Origin: Palsa-506 sp963836355
GTDB lineage: Bacteria > Actinomycetota > Actinomycetes > Streptosporangiales > Streptosporangiaceae
Length of the DNA: 64,000 bases
Reading direction: 5' to 3'
NCBI GenBank assembly: GCA_963836355.1
Contig: CAWIJO010000007.1
Location: 434,001-498,000 of the forward strand
In this document: positions 25,976-34,519 of the stretch, piece by piece
Layout of the letters: each line of letters opens with the position of its first letter
Numbering within the stretch: the first letter of the stretch is position 1
Position numbers and translations under genes: made by a program
The notes under the pieces: generated by a model
Told to the model about the DNA's origin: nothing
What the model saw: the letters and a program-made list of their open reading frames with translations, nothing else
The model's database searches: none

Positions 25976-27355
25976 CTACCGCAGCGCCACGCCGCCCACC
26001 AGGTCGTCCGCGCGCTCCGGCAGCTCGTCCGGCAAGCCGGCGCCGGCCTGCTGGCCGCCCGCCAGCCCGGCGTCGACCGTCAGGTAGTCCGCCCGGATGG
26101 TGCGCACGTCGCGCGGGATGAGCGCGAGCGCGGTCACCACGATGATCAGCGCCGCCGCGCCGTACTGGGTGACCGACACGCCGATCACCGCGGCCAGCGG
26201 GCCCGCGACCAGCGCGCCAGCCGGCATCGCCATCACCGAGCCGAGCGCGTCGTAGGACGAGACCCTGGCCAGCCGCTCCGGCGAGATCCGCCGGGCCAGC
26301 GTGACGGTCCACTGGACCATCATCACCTCCATGGCGATGCCGAGGCCGAACGAGGCCGCGCAGATCGCCGGGAGCGGCCAGAGCATCGCCAGCGACAACG
26401 GCGAGAGCGCGATCGCCCCGCCGATCAGCACCACGAACAGCATCGGCCGCCGCGGCGTGAACCGCAGCGACACCAGGCCGCCGACGATCAGGCCGACGGA
26501 CTCGGCCGCGGTGATGGCGCCCCAGGCTGCCGGGCCGCCCAGGTGCGTCTTGGCCGCCACCGGCCCGAGCACCTGGAACCCGCCGTACCAGGCCATCAGG
26601 ATGACGCCGAACTGCGCCACGATCGCCCACAGCCAGGTGTGCGACCGGAACTCCGACCAGCCGTCCCGCAGGTCCTTGAGCATGCCCGAGTGATGAGCAC
26701 GCTGGATCGCCACCGTGCTGATCCGCAGCAGCGGCGGGACCGTGCCGATCATGCCGAGGCCGCACGCGGCCAGCGCCCAGCCCGGGCCGACCGCGGCGAC
26801 GCAGAGCCCGGCGGCGACCGCGCCGCCCATCTGCCCGGCGTTCATCGCGATCCGGCTCAGCGCGCTGGCCTGCTGCATCAGCTCGGCGGATACCACCCGG
26901 GGCAGCAGCGCCTGGGACGCCGGGTAGAAGATCGCCATGCCGGTCCCGGTGATCGCCTCAAGCAGGAGCATCTGCCACAGCAAAGGGTGCCCGGCCAGCA
27001 CGAGGATCCCGAAGGACCCCTCGCCAACCGCGATCATGAGGTTCGCCGCGATGATCACCCGCTGTGGCCGCAGCCGGTCCGCCACCACCCCGCCGATCAG
27101 CGTGAACACCAGCGACGGCGCGATCTGCGCGGCCAGCACGTAGGACAGCTCGGCAGTCGAGCCGGTCGCGTACAGCACCGCGAACGAGACCCCGACTAGG
27201 GAGAACCCGAACGCCGCAGGCGCCAGCAGCCGCTCGGCGAACAACAGCCGGAAATCGCGGAATCCGAACACTGGGAAGCGGCGCACGAGCGCACGCGCGA
27301 ACATCACTAACATCCGATCTATCTCAGGGTCGGCCTTCGCAGGCGGCTCAGCCAC
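25976..27355 (-). CDS. Major facilitator superfamily transporter (drug/siderophore exporter type)
   Basis: A 459-residue protein with about 12 membrane helices. The loop 2-3 motif A variant GGVVADRLRPQRVII (about residues 87-101) is present, as are the family's early FRDFRLLFAERLLAPAAFGF and a proline-rich tail. It resembles the MFS_3/EntS-like branch that exports siderophores and drugs. The substrate is unknown. No regulator is adjacent. Confidence 0.88.
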   Translation of the reverse strand: MAEPPAKADPEIDRMLVMFARALVRRFPVFGFRDFRLLFAERLLAPAAFGFSLVGVSFAVLYATGSTAELSYVLAAQIAPSLVFTLIGGVVADRLRPQRVIIAANLMIAVGEGSFGILVLAGHPLLWQMLLLEAITGTGMAIFYPASQALLPRVVSAELMQQASALSRIAMNAGQMGGAVAAGLCVAAVGPGWALAACGLGMIGTVPPLLRISTVAIQRAHHSGMLKDLRDGWSEFRSHTWLWAIVAQFGVILMAWYGGFQVLGPVAAKTHLGGPAAWGAITAAESVGLIVGGLVSLRFTPRRPMLFVVLIGGAIALSPLSLAMLWPLPAICAASFGLGIAMEVMMVQWTVTLARRISPERLARVSSYDALGSVMAMPAGALVAGPLAAVIGVSVTQYGAAALIIVVTALALIPRDVRTIRADYLTVDAGLAGGQQAGAGLPDELPERADDLVGGVALR

Positions 27356-27746
27356 GGCACCGGCTCTTGCCCGGTACCGGGCGGACTTCCGATGCTAGCC
27401 ATCCAAGATCGGCCGCAGCAACGGATTTACCTGGCTACGGCCGGTTCCCGAGCCGATGTTCGGCCGACCGGGCCAGCGATCATGCACAACGCCCAGCTGG
27501 CGCCTGCTGATTCCCGACACCAGAACCCAAGCCAGCGACCTGATCAGCCCGGCGCTTGTGCGCACGGAGGCTCGCCGCGCCCTGCTGCGCAATGACCCGG
27601 AGGCCTACGACAAGCGCTGATCGAGGCCGCCGCGCAGTGGTGCAGATCAGCGATCCAGGCGCTGCTGACGGCTGGTGCGCCCGGCGACGCTAACCCGGAT
27701 TGCGATGACGCCCTCCGGGCGCGCGGATCTTCCGTGATCATGGAAA
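27356..27746. other. Interval without an intact gene; possible decayed coding fragment
   Basis: Between 27560 and 27700 the plus strand reads ARRALLRNDPEAYDK and, after a +1 shift, LIEAAAQWCRSAIQALL, which looks like a short piece of a former protein but cannot be assigned. At 27730-27745 the near-palindrome TTCCGTGATCATGGAA sits immediately before the start of the next gene. Confidence 0.3.
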
Positions 27747-29074
27747 ATGCTCGGCATGGGTCAGCCAGGTACGAGTCCAGGCCGCCCGGCGGCGATGCGC
27801 GATGCGCTGGCGGTGCTCCGCACGCGGCCGATCCCGGTCACCAGCAAGGGGTTCGGGCGGATTGCCGCTGGCGGCGGGCTGACTCCGGCCAGCCTGGCCG
27901 AGCGGCGGCCTTACCTGCTCGGCCCGGACTTCATGCTGCCGGTCCTGGTGCTGCGCGAGGCGGCGCTGCAGCACAATGTCGACGCGATGGCGAGCTACTG
28001 CGCCGCGGCCGGGGTCGGGCTGGCCCCGCACGGCAAGACCACCATGGCGCCGCAGATCATCGCCCGCCAGCTGGCAGCCGGCGCCTGGGGCATGACCGCA
28101 GCGACCATCGCGCAGGTGCAGGTCTTCCGCGCCTTCGGCGTGCCGCGGGTGCTGATCGCCAACGAGCTCACCGACCGCGGCGGGATCGAGTGGCTGGCCA
28201 GCGAACTGGCCGCCGACCCGGGCTTCGAGTGCTACGCCTACGTAGACAGCATCCAGGGCGTGGCGCTGCTGGACGGGCTGCTGCGCACGGCCGGCGCCAC
28301 CCGGCCGCTGCCGGTGCTGGTCGAGCTCGGCCAGCCCGGCGGCCGCACCGGCTGCCGCAGCACTGCCGAGGCGCTCGCGGTGGCCGGCGCGGCCGGGCCG
28401 GCCTGCTGCGGCTGGCCGGCGCGGCCGGCTTCGAGGGCAGCATCAGCGCGGGCAGCGCCGCGGCCACCCTGGCCGCCGTGGCGTCATTCTGCCGGGACCT
28501 GCGTACGCTCGGCGACCTGCTGCCCGCCGACCCGGACGGCATCGGCCACCTGCTGTCGGCGGGCGGCAGCGCCTACTTCGACATCGTGGTACGGGAACTG
28601 ACCGCCGCGCGGCCCGGCCGTCCCCGGCCGCAGGTGCTGCTCCGCGGCGGGGCGTACGTGACGCACGATCACGGCCATTACGCGGCCATCGCCCCAGGTC
28701 CCGGCCAGCCTGGCCGGGCCGGCCCGGAGCTGGTCCCGGCACTGGAGCTGTGGGCACCGGTACTGTCCAGGCCTGAGCCTGGCATCGCCGTGGCCAGCGC
28801 GGGCCGCCGGGACGTGGCCTTCGACCTGGGGCTGCCGGTACCGCTGCGGATCCTCCGGGGCGATGGCAGCGAGGCACCGGCCGGCCAGCTGCGAGTCGCC
28901 CGGCTCGATGACCAGCATGCCTACCTGGACGTGCCGCCGGAGTCGGCGCTGGCCCCCGGCGACCTGCTCTGCCTGGGCATCTCGCACCCCTGCACGACCA
29001 TGGACAAGTGGCGGGTCATCCCGGTAGCGGACGAGCAGTACCGGGTAATCGACGCGGTCCGCACGTTCTTCTGA
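27747..29074 (+). pseudogene. D-serine-deaminase/D-threonine-aldolase-like PLP enzyme, frameshifted
   Basis: The N-terminal half (27747 to about 28400) encodes an alanine-racemase-fold barrel with the PLP-lysine segment GLAPHGKTTMAPQIIARQL (about residues 92-110). Near 28385-28430 homology jumps to another frame, which continues LAGAAGFEGSISAGSAAATL through to RVIDAVRTFF at 29074. That C-terminal part carries the metal-site words GAYVTHDHGHY and GISHPCTTMDKW. Rejoined, the protein would be about 440 residues, normal for this family, which deaminates or cleaves D-amino acids. Everything but the frame is conserved, so a recent mutation or a sequencing error in a GC-rich run are both possible. 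It borders the IclR carbohydrate locus. Confidence 0.82.
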
Positions 29075-29118
29075 CCCCGGCCCGGCTGCGGTACTGGGTG
29101 ACCCGGGTGCGGCGGGTG

Positions 29119-29886
29119 TCACATGACGGCGAGCTGGCCGCCGTCGATCACCAGCCCGGCGCCGTGGATGAAGGACGCGTCATCCGAGGCGAGGAAGGCG
29201 TAGGCGGCGGCGACCTCGTCGGCCTCGCCGACCCGGCGCAGCGGTATCCGCTCCCTGGCGTACCTCTGCTCGAACTCGTCGCCGCCGATCCCGGCCGCGA
29301 TGGCGGCGTTCAGCGGGGTGCGGATGTACCCGGGGCAGAGCGCGTTCACCCGGATCCGGTAACTGCCGAGTTCCACCGCCATCGTCTTGGTCAGCAACAG
29401 CACGCCGCCCTTAGACGCGTTGTAGTGGGCATAGTCTCCCTCGCCGGCGATGCCGTTGATCGAGCACATGTTCACGATCGCGCCGCCGGTGCCCTGCTGC
29501 TTCAGCAGCCTGCCCACGGCCTGGCCGACCAGGAACATGCCACGCAGGTTCACCGCGATGATGCGGTCCCAGTCTTCCGGCCTGATGTCGAGGAAGGCAC
29601 TGCGCCGTGCCGTGCCCGCGTTGTTGATCAGGATGTCCAGGCCGCCGAGCGCCTCGCAAGCGGCCCCGGTGATCCGCGCGACATCGGCCTCAGCGGCGAC
29701 GTCTCCGGCCAGCCCGGCGATCTCGCCGCCCGGCCGCAGCCCGGCGACGGCCTCGTCCACCTCGCGAGCATCGAGGCCCGCGATGAACACCCTGGACCCC
29801 TCCTCCAGGAACCGCCGGGCCGCAGCAAGGCCGATCCCGCTACTGCCGCCGCTGATCAGGACCCGCCGGCCCGCTAGCCCGCGCAT
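29119..29886 (-). CDS. Short-chain dehydrogenase/reductase of the IclR locus
   Basis: A 255-residue classical SDR: GGSSGIGLAAARRFLEEGSR for cofactor binding, NNAGTARRSAF, catalytic Ser in NMCSINGIAGEGDY and YNASK, ending SFIHGAGLVIDGGQLAVM. It is divergent from iclR with a 17-bp palindrome between them (29986-30002), so it is probably controlled by IclR. In sugar-oxidation pathways such SDRs act as aldose or polyol dehydrogenases; here it could supply the lactone for the SMP-30 lactonase, which is an inference from position. Confidence 0.88.
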   Translation of the reverse strand: MRGLAGRRVLISGGSSGIGLAAARRFLEEGSRVFIAGLDAREVDEAVAGLRPGGEIAGLAGDVAAEADVARITGAACEALGGLDILINNAGTARRSAFLDIRPEDWDRIIAVNLRGMFLVGQAVGRLLKQQGTGGAIVNMCSINGIAGEGDYAHYNASKGGVLLLTKTMAVELGSYRIRVNALCPGYIRTPLNAAIAAGIGGDEFEQRYARERIPLRRVGEADEVAAAYAFLASDDASFIHGAGLVIDGGQLAVM

Positions 29887-29985
29887 CGCCGCCGCCTCAC
29901 CGTTGCTGCCTCATCGCCGCCGCGCTCCTTCGGCTTGCCCGCTGGCTTCCGGCCAAGCTAGCGGCGATCCGCCATCTGGTCTATG

Positions 29986-30002
29986 ATTCCGTCCAGCGGA
30001 AT
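29986..30002. promoter_or_regulatory. Candidate IclR operator, site 1
   Basis: ATTCCG-TCCAG-CGGAAT is a perfect 6-bp inverted repeat with a 5-nt spacer, located between the divergent SDR and iclR genes, 64 bp before the iclR start. The same arrangement recurs at 31094-31110 and 33097-33113. Confidence 0.65.
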
Positions 30003-30065
30003 TGCAGGTGGAACCGGCGGAGCTGAGCCCTCGCTGGGGGTGCAGCCCGGTGAACCAGGAGCACA

Positions 30066-30914
30066 GTGAACGACAGTCGCGGCGGGCCAGCAACGCAGCG
30101 GACCAGGAACGGGCCAGGAACGCAGCGGACCAGGAACGCAGCGGACCCCGGTGAGTCGCCGGTCGCCAGCGTGGACCGGGCGCTGCGGATCCTGACCGTG
30201 GTGGGCAGCGCGTCGCAGGGCCTGTCGCTGGACGAACTGGCTGGCCGGCTTGACATCCCGAAGAGCTCGCTGCACCGGATCCTGGCGGCACTGAAGTATC
30301 GCGGCTTCATCGCGCAGCCAGAGATAGGCGGCGCGTATTTTCTCGGCACCGAACTACTGGCCACCGCGTTCCGCTTCTACGACATGCTTGATCTCCGTGC
30401 ACTGATCCACCCGCTGCTGGCCAGGCTGACCGCGGAACTGCGGGAGACCACGCACATGGCGGTGCTGGACGGCGCCGAGATCGTCTACCACGACAAGATC
30501 CAGGCCTCGCACATGATCACGATGTCGTCGGTGATCGGCGGGCGCAACCCCGCGCACGCCACCGGGATCGGCAAGGCGCTGCTCGCCTGGACCTACCCGA
30601 CCGACGAGGCTGTGCAGGCATGGGCCGCCCGGTGGGCGCCGCTGCGGGCCGCCACGGCGAACACGATCACGTCCGTGCCACGGCTGGCCGAGGAACTTGC
30701 GCTGGTGCGGGACCGCGGCTACGCGCTGGACATCGAGGAGAACGAGATCGGCGTGCGATGCGCGGCGGTGCCGATCTTCCTCGGCCGACCGGTACCGGCT
30801 ACCGCGGTCAGCGTCACCATGCTGGGCGCCAGGGCGGAGGCAGGCCGCCTGGCCGAGATCGGCGGCTTGCTCCGCCGGACGGTAGCCGACTGGTCCGACG
30901 GCCGGACATCGTGA
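30066..30914 (+). CDS. IclR-family transcriptional regulator
   Basis: A 282-residue regulator. The winged HTH is at about residues 38-95 (RALRILTVVGSASQGLSLDELAGRLDIPKSSLHRILAAL), followed by the effector-binding GAF-like domain (LRETTHMAVLDGAEIVYHDKI, GKALLAWTYP, RDRGYALDIEENEIGVRCAAVPIF). The N-terminus carries a tandem duplication (TQRTRN...TQRTRN). The GTG at 30066 is preceded by AGGAG. It stands between the SDR and the sugar-catabolic operon and most likely regulates both through the shared palindromes; the effector is unknown. Confidence 0.93.
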   Translation: MNDSRGGPATQRTRNGPGTQRTRNAADPGESPVASVDRALRILTVVGSASQGLSLDELAGRLDIPKSSLHRILAALKYRGFIAQPEIGGAYFLGTELLATAFRFYDMLDLRALIHPLLARLTAELRETTHMAVLDGAEIVYHDKIQASHMITMSSVIGGRNPAHATGIGKALLAWTYPTDEAVQAWAARWAPLRAATANTITSVPRLAEELALVRDRGYALDIEENEIGVRCAAVPIFLGRPVPATAVSVTMLGARAEAGRLAEIGGLLRRTVADWSDGRTS

Positions 30915-30934
30915 CAGCGGCCGGGGACCGCGGG

Positions 30935-31032
30935 TGCGGGGGCGGCGCACCGGGGGCGGCGCACCGGGGGCAGCGCACCGGGGGCAGCGCACCGGGGGCA
31001 GCGCACCGGGGGCAGCGCACCGGGGGCAGCGC
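30935..31032 (+). repeat. 14-bp G-rich tandem array (6-7 units)
   Basis: Units of ACCGGGGGCAGCGC (first ones GGCGGCGC) run head to tail from about 30935; the units at 30963-31032 are identical. They lie between the iclR stop and site 2. Each unit has a G5 run, so the array could form stacked G-quadruplexes on the plus strand. There are no spacers, so it is not a CRISPR. Confidence 0.9.
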
Positions 31033-31093
31033 GCGGGCGGCGGGGCATTGACAGCGGGCTGGCCGGCCTGAGATCGTCCGGCCTAGGAACGCT

Positions 31094-31110
31094 ATTCCGG
31101 CACATGGAAC
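31094..31110. promoter_or_regulatory. Candidate IclR operator, site 2
   Basis: ATTCCG-GCACA-TGGAAC matches site 1 at 10 of 12 arm positions with the same 5-nt spacer. It sits 27 bp before the SMP-30 lactonase start, where bound protein would block transcription. Confidence 0.6.
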
Positions 31111-31136
31111 GCGTGCGTCCGGAGGGATGACCAGCC

Positions 31137-32003
31137 ATGGCCAACCTTTCCGTCGGCGGAAGTCAGCCGGCCCAGCTGCCCGTGCCGGTAGCCGAGCTGG
31201 GTGAAGGCCCGCACTGGGACGCCGCCAGCGAGGTCCTGTACTGGGTGGACGTCCCGGCCGGGCTGGTGCACCGGCTGGACGCCGACGGCTCGCACGACAG
31301 CTGGGATGCCGGGCAGCCGGTCGGCGCCGTCGTCCCCCGGGCCGGCGGTGGCCTGGTGCTGACGGCCAGGGACGGCTTCCTCGCGCTGGATACCGGCACC
31401 GGGGCGGTGACCCCGCTGGTCCCGGTCGAGGCAGACCGGCCGGGCAACCGGATGAACGACGGTTCCTGTGACCGGGCCGGCCGGTTCTACGCGGGCACCA
31501 TGGCCGCCGACGAGTCGCCGGGGGCAGGCGCGTTGTACCGGCTGGATCCGGACCTGCGGCTGACCAAGCTCTTCGACGGCGTCGGGATTTCCAACGGGAT
31601 CGGCTGGAGCCCGGACGAGACCCGGATGTACTACGTCGACTCGCTGGCCTACCGGATCGACGTGATGGACTTCGACCTGGCGACCGGCGAGGTCGGCCGC
31701 CGCCGCTGCCTGGCCACGCTCGGCCACGGCGATGTCGTCCCGGACGGACTGACCGTCGATGCCGAGGGCGGCATCTGGGTCGCGGTGTGGGGCGGCGGCG
31801 CGGTGCAGCGCTACCGGCCGGACGGGCGGCTGAAGCAGATCATCAAGCTGCCCGCCGCGCACGTTACCAGTTGCGCGTTCGGCGGCAAGGACCTGGACGT
31901 GCTCTACATCAGCACGGCCGCCGGGCCGGGCACGTCGGCCGGCGCGCTGTTCGCGTGCCGGCCCGGCGTCACCGGCCAGGAGTGCCACCCGTTCCGCGGC
32001 TGA
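31137..32003 (+). CDS. SMP-30/gluconolactonase-family sugar lactonase
   Basis: A 288-residue six-bladed propeller of the SMP-30/LRE family. Recognisable are LGEGPHWDAASEVLYWVDVP with the metal-binding Glu, NRMNDGSCDRAGRFYAGTMA with the metal Asn, GISNGIGWSPDETRMYYVDS, and PDGLTVDAEGGIWVAVWGGG with the metal Asp. These enzymes hydrolyse sugar-1,5- or 1,4-lactones. It is the first gene of a run of eight same-strand genes to 40782 and presumably opens the lactone made by a dehydrogenase of the locus. Confidence 0.93.
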   Translation: MANLSVGGSQPAQLPVPVAELGEGPHWDAASEVLYWVDVPAGLVHRLDADGSHDSWDAGQPVGAVVPRAGGGLVLTARDGFLALDTGTGAVTPLVPVEADRPGNRMNDGSCDRAGRFYAGTMAADESPGAGALYRLDPDLRLTKLFDGVGISNGIGWSPDETRMYYVDSLAYRIDVMDFDLATGEVGRRRCLATLGHGDVVPDGLTVDAEGGIWVAVWGGGAVQRYRPDGRLKQIIKLPAAHVTSCAFGGKDLDVLYISTAAGPGTSAGALFACRPGVTGQECHPFRG

Positions 32004-32051
32004 GCCAGGCCGGCCCGAAGAAAGAGTTTCCCCGGTGATGGAGGTTCGCAG

Positions 32052-32987
32052 GTGAAGGCGCTGGTGTTCACTGGCCCGGGCAGGCTGGAACTGCAGGACG
32101 TGCCGGAGCCGCAGGCGGCCGAGGGCGAGGTTCTGGTGCACGTTCGCGCCGTCGGCATCTGCGGCAGCGAGCTGCACGGGGCCCGGCACCCGGGCTTCCG
32201 CAAGCCACCGCTGATCATGGGGCACGAGTTCGCCGGGACGACTGCGAACGGGGACCGGGTGGTGATCAACCCGATGCTGTCCTGCGGTCATTGCGGGCTG
32301 TGCCGGGGCGGACTGCGGCAGGTCTGCCGGGAGCGGCGGATCATCGGCGTGCACCGGGCTGGCGGCTTCGCCGAGCAGGTGGCGGTGCCGGGCTCGGCCG
32401 TGCGCCCGGTGCCGGACTGGCTCGGCTGGCAGGCCGCGGCGATGGTCGAGCCGGCCGCCAACGCGGTGCACGCCTGGCGGCTTGCCGGGGCCGAAGCCGG
32501 GGCCAGCGTCGCCGTGCTCGGCTGCGGCGCGATCGGCCTGCTCTGCACGGCGACAGCGCTGGCCGGCGGGGCGGGCCGGGTGGACGTCACCGACCTGGAT
32601 CCGGGCAGGCTGGCCCAGGCCCGGCGGCTCGGCGCTACCACGGCCGGCCCCGAGCTTGACGGCGAGTACGACGTGATCTTCGACGCGGTAGGCTCGCCGG
32701 TCACCCGGGCCACCTCGGTCCGGCAGCTGCGGCCCGGCGGGACCGCGGTATGGCTGGGCCTGCTGGAAGAGGCGGCCGGGTTCGACGGCAACGCGCTGAT
32801 CCGAGCGGAAAAACGGGTCCAGGGCTCGTTCGCCTACAGCGACGAGGAGTTCAGCCAGGCCGCCGATCTGCTGCGCGGCTGGGATCTGAGCTGGACGACG
32901 CAGTACCCGCTGACCGAGGGGGCGGAGATCTTCACCGGACTGATGAACGGGGGGCTTGAGCCGGTCAAGGCGCTGCTTGTGCCGTGA
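32052..32987 (+). CDS. Zinc-dependent medium-chain dehydrogenase (sugar/polyol type)
   Basis: A 311-residue MDR protein. Catalytic zinc ligands are GICGSELHG and GHEFAG; the structural zinc loop has four cysteines (CGHCGLCRGGLRQVC). The Rossmann segment is VAVLGCGAIGLLCTATAL. It is slightly shorter than typical threonine/sorbitol dehydrogenases (about 340). The GTG at 32052 is preceded by GGAGG and follows the lactonase by 48 bp. It probably oxidises a sugar or sugar acid in the IclR-controlled pathway. Confidence 0.9.
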   Translation: MKALVFTGPGRLELQDVPEPQAAEGEVLVHVRAVGICGSELHGARHPGFRKPPLIMGHEFAGTTANGDRVVINPMLSCGHCGLCRGGLRQVCRERRIIGVHRAGGFAEQVAVPGSAVRPVPDWLGWQAAAMVEPAANAVHAWRLAGAEAGASVAVLGCGAIGLLCTATALAGGAGRVDVTDLDPGRLAQARRLGATTAGPELDGEYDVIFDAVGSPVTRATSVRQLRPGGTAVWLGLLEEAAGFDGNALIRAEKRVQGSFAYSDEEFSQAADLLRGWDLSWTTQYPLTEGAEIFTGLMNGGLEPVKALLVP

Positions 32988-33043
32988 CGGCTACCCGCAC
33001 GGCGGGGGCCCGGAGCACTCCGGGCAGGGCCGCCGGACGTCTC

Positions 33044-33072
33044 TTGACGCGTGCCGGGCACAGGTGGACAAT
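33044..33072 (+). promoter_or_regulatory. Candidate housekeeping-type promoter of the sugar ABC operon
   Basis: TTGACG (33044-33049) and GACAAT (33067-33072) are separated by 17 bp, close to the actinobacterial sigma-70 consensus. They lie 130 bp before the binding-protein gene and 25 bp before operator site 3. Confidence 0.5.
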
Positions 33073-33096
33073 CGGCCAAAGTTATGGCAGAACGGC

Positions 33097-33113
33097 GATC
33101 CGTATTACGGAAT
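33097..33113. promoter_or_regulatory. Candidate IclR operator, site 3
   Basis: GATCCG-TATTA-CGGAAT shares the TCCG-N5-CGGAAT core and spacing of sites 1 and 2. Outer CGGC/GCCG arms (33093-33096, 33114-33117) extend the dyad. It is just downstream of the candidate promoter, a repressing position. Confidence 0.6.
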
Positions 33114-33202
33114 GCCGGGCCAGAGGGCGCCGTTCAGTCCCGGTCAGCGGGTCAAGCCGGAGCCGCGCAACGGCCGGGCGAAGGCGTGACGAGAGGTGCC
33201 CG

Positions 33203-34510
33203 ATGAAAAGACTCGGCGTCGCAGCTTTGATCGCGCTCGTCATGGTCGCGGCCGCCTGCTCGTCCGGGTCGGCCGGCGGCTCCGCGCAGCCGAACGGCAA
33301 CGTCAAGCTGGTCATGTGGATGGGCTTCACGCCGCCGCCGCCAGCCAGCCAGGGCCACGAGCTCGAGTCGCTGAAGGGCCTGGTCGCCGAGTTCACCCGG
33401 CAGCACCCGAAGATCCACATCCAGCTGCAGTACGTCAGCAATGACTACGCGCTGCAGAAGCTGACCGTCGCGCTGCAAGGCGGCCAGCAGCCCGACATCT
33501 CTTACCAGTACGGCACCAACATGCCGCAGGTCGCCCAGACATCCCAGGTGGTCGACCTGACCAAGACCGTGCAGCAGCCCGGGTTCGGCTGGAATGATTT
33601 CGTGCCCGGCGAGCGAGCCGTGGCGACGGTCGGCGGCAAGGTGCTCGGCGTCCCCGCGCTGGTCGACAACCTGGCCGTGGTCTACAACAAGGCCCTGTTC
33701 CGGCAGCACCACCTGGCCGTTCCGCCGGCCGGCTGGACCTGGAGCCAGCTGGCGGCCGACGCGAAGGCGATCTCCGACCCGGCACACAAGATCTTCGGCC
33801 TGGCCTTCCCCGCGGACGGCAGCGAGACCACCGTCTGGGAATACGAGGCGATGCTCTGGGAGGCCGGCGGCAGCATCCTGAACCCGGGTAACTCCAAGGC
33901 CGTGTTCAACTCCGCGGCCGGGGCCCGGGCGCTGCAGACGCTGCGGGCGATGCAGCAGGCACGTTCGCTGTACCTCGATTTCCATCCGGACGCCGGGCAG
34001 AGCGAGAACCTGTTCAACACCGGGAAGATCGGCATGATCATCACCGGGCCGTGGGACCTGTCCAGCTTCCCCGACGTGCCTTACGGCGTGCAGTACATGC
34101 CGTCGTTCGATCCGGGCGGCAGCCACCAGACGATCTCCGGCCCGGACAACTGGGTGGTCTTCAACAACGGCCCGGCCCGGGTCAAGGCATCGGTCGAGTT
34201 CCTGAAGTTCCTGACCGCGCCGGCCAACCTGCTGAAGAACTCGATGGCGACCAGCGACCTGCCGACCCGCGTGTCGGTGCAGAAGCTGCCCGGGTTCACG
34301 CAGTTCAACAAGAAGTACCCGGGCGCCGGGCTGTTCGCCGCCAACCTGGCCAACGTGAAGCAGGCCCGCCCGCAGATCGCGCAGTACCCGCGGGTGTCCG
34401 CCGCGCTCGGCCGGGAGGTCGTCGCGGCGCTGCTCGGCCAGACATCCCCGCAGGCGGCGCTGAACTCGGCGGCCCAGCAGGCCGACGGTTACCTCGCGGC
34501 GCCCGGATAA
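33203..34510 (+). CDS. Sugar ABC transporter substrate-binding lipoprotein (family 1)
   Basis: A 435-residue protein with a lipobox (LVMVAAACSSG), then the family 1 fold: VKLVMWMGFTPPPPASQ, LKGLVAEFTRQHPKIHIQLQ, QPDISYQYGTNM, the hinge segment VPALVDNLAVVYNKALF, and GKIGMIITGPWDLSSFP. Such proteins deliver oligosaccharides or glycerol-phosphate-like ligands to MalFG/UgpAE-type permeases. The ATG at 33203, with GAGAGG upstream, matches the signal peptide. It is followed directly by both permeases and the ATPase, so the transporter is complete. Confidence 0.94.
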   Translation: MKRLGVAALIALVMVAAACSSGSAGGSAQPNGNVKLVMWMGFTPPPPASQGHELESLKGLVAEFTRQHPKIHIQLQYVSNDYALQKLTVALQGGQQPDISYQYGTNMPQVAQTSQVVDLTKTVQQPGFGWNDFVPGERAVATVGGKVLGVPALVDNLAVVYNKALFRQHHLAVPPAGWTWSQLAADAKAISDPAHKIFGLAFPADGSETTVWEYEAMLWEAGGSILNPGNSKAVFNSAAGARALQTLRAMQQARSLYLDFHPDAGQSENLFNTGKIGMIITGPWDLSSFPDVPYGVQYMPSFDPGGSHQTISGPDNWVVFNNGPARVKASVEFLKFLTAPANLLKNSMATSDLPTRVSVQKLPGFTQFNKKYPGAGLFAANLANVKQARPQIAQYPRVSAALGREVVAALLGQTSPQAALNSAAQQADGYLAAPG

Positions 34511-34519
34511 CGGGCCGGC

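Noticed and set aside
30935..31032. 14-bp repeats as a CRISPR array or regulator iteron cluster
   Set aside because: There are no spacers and the unit has no dyad; it is treated as a simple tandem array.
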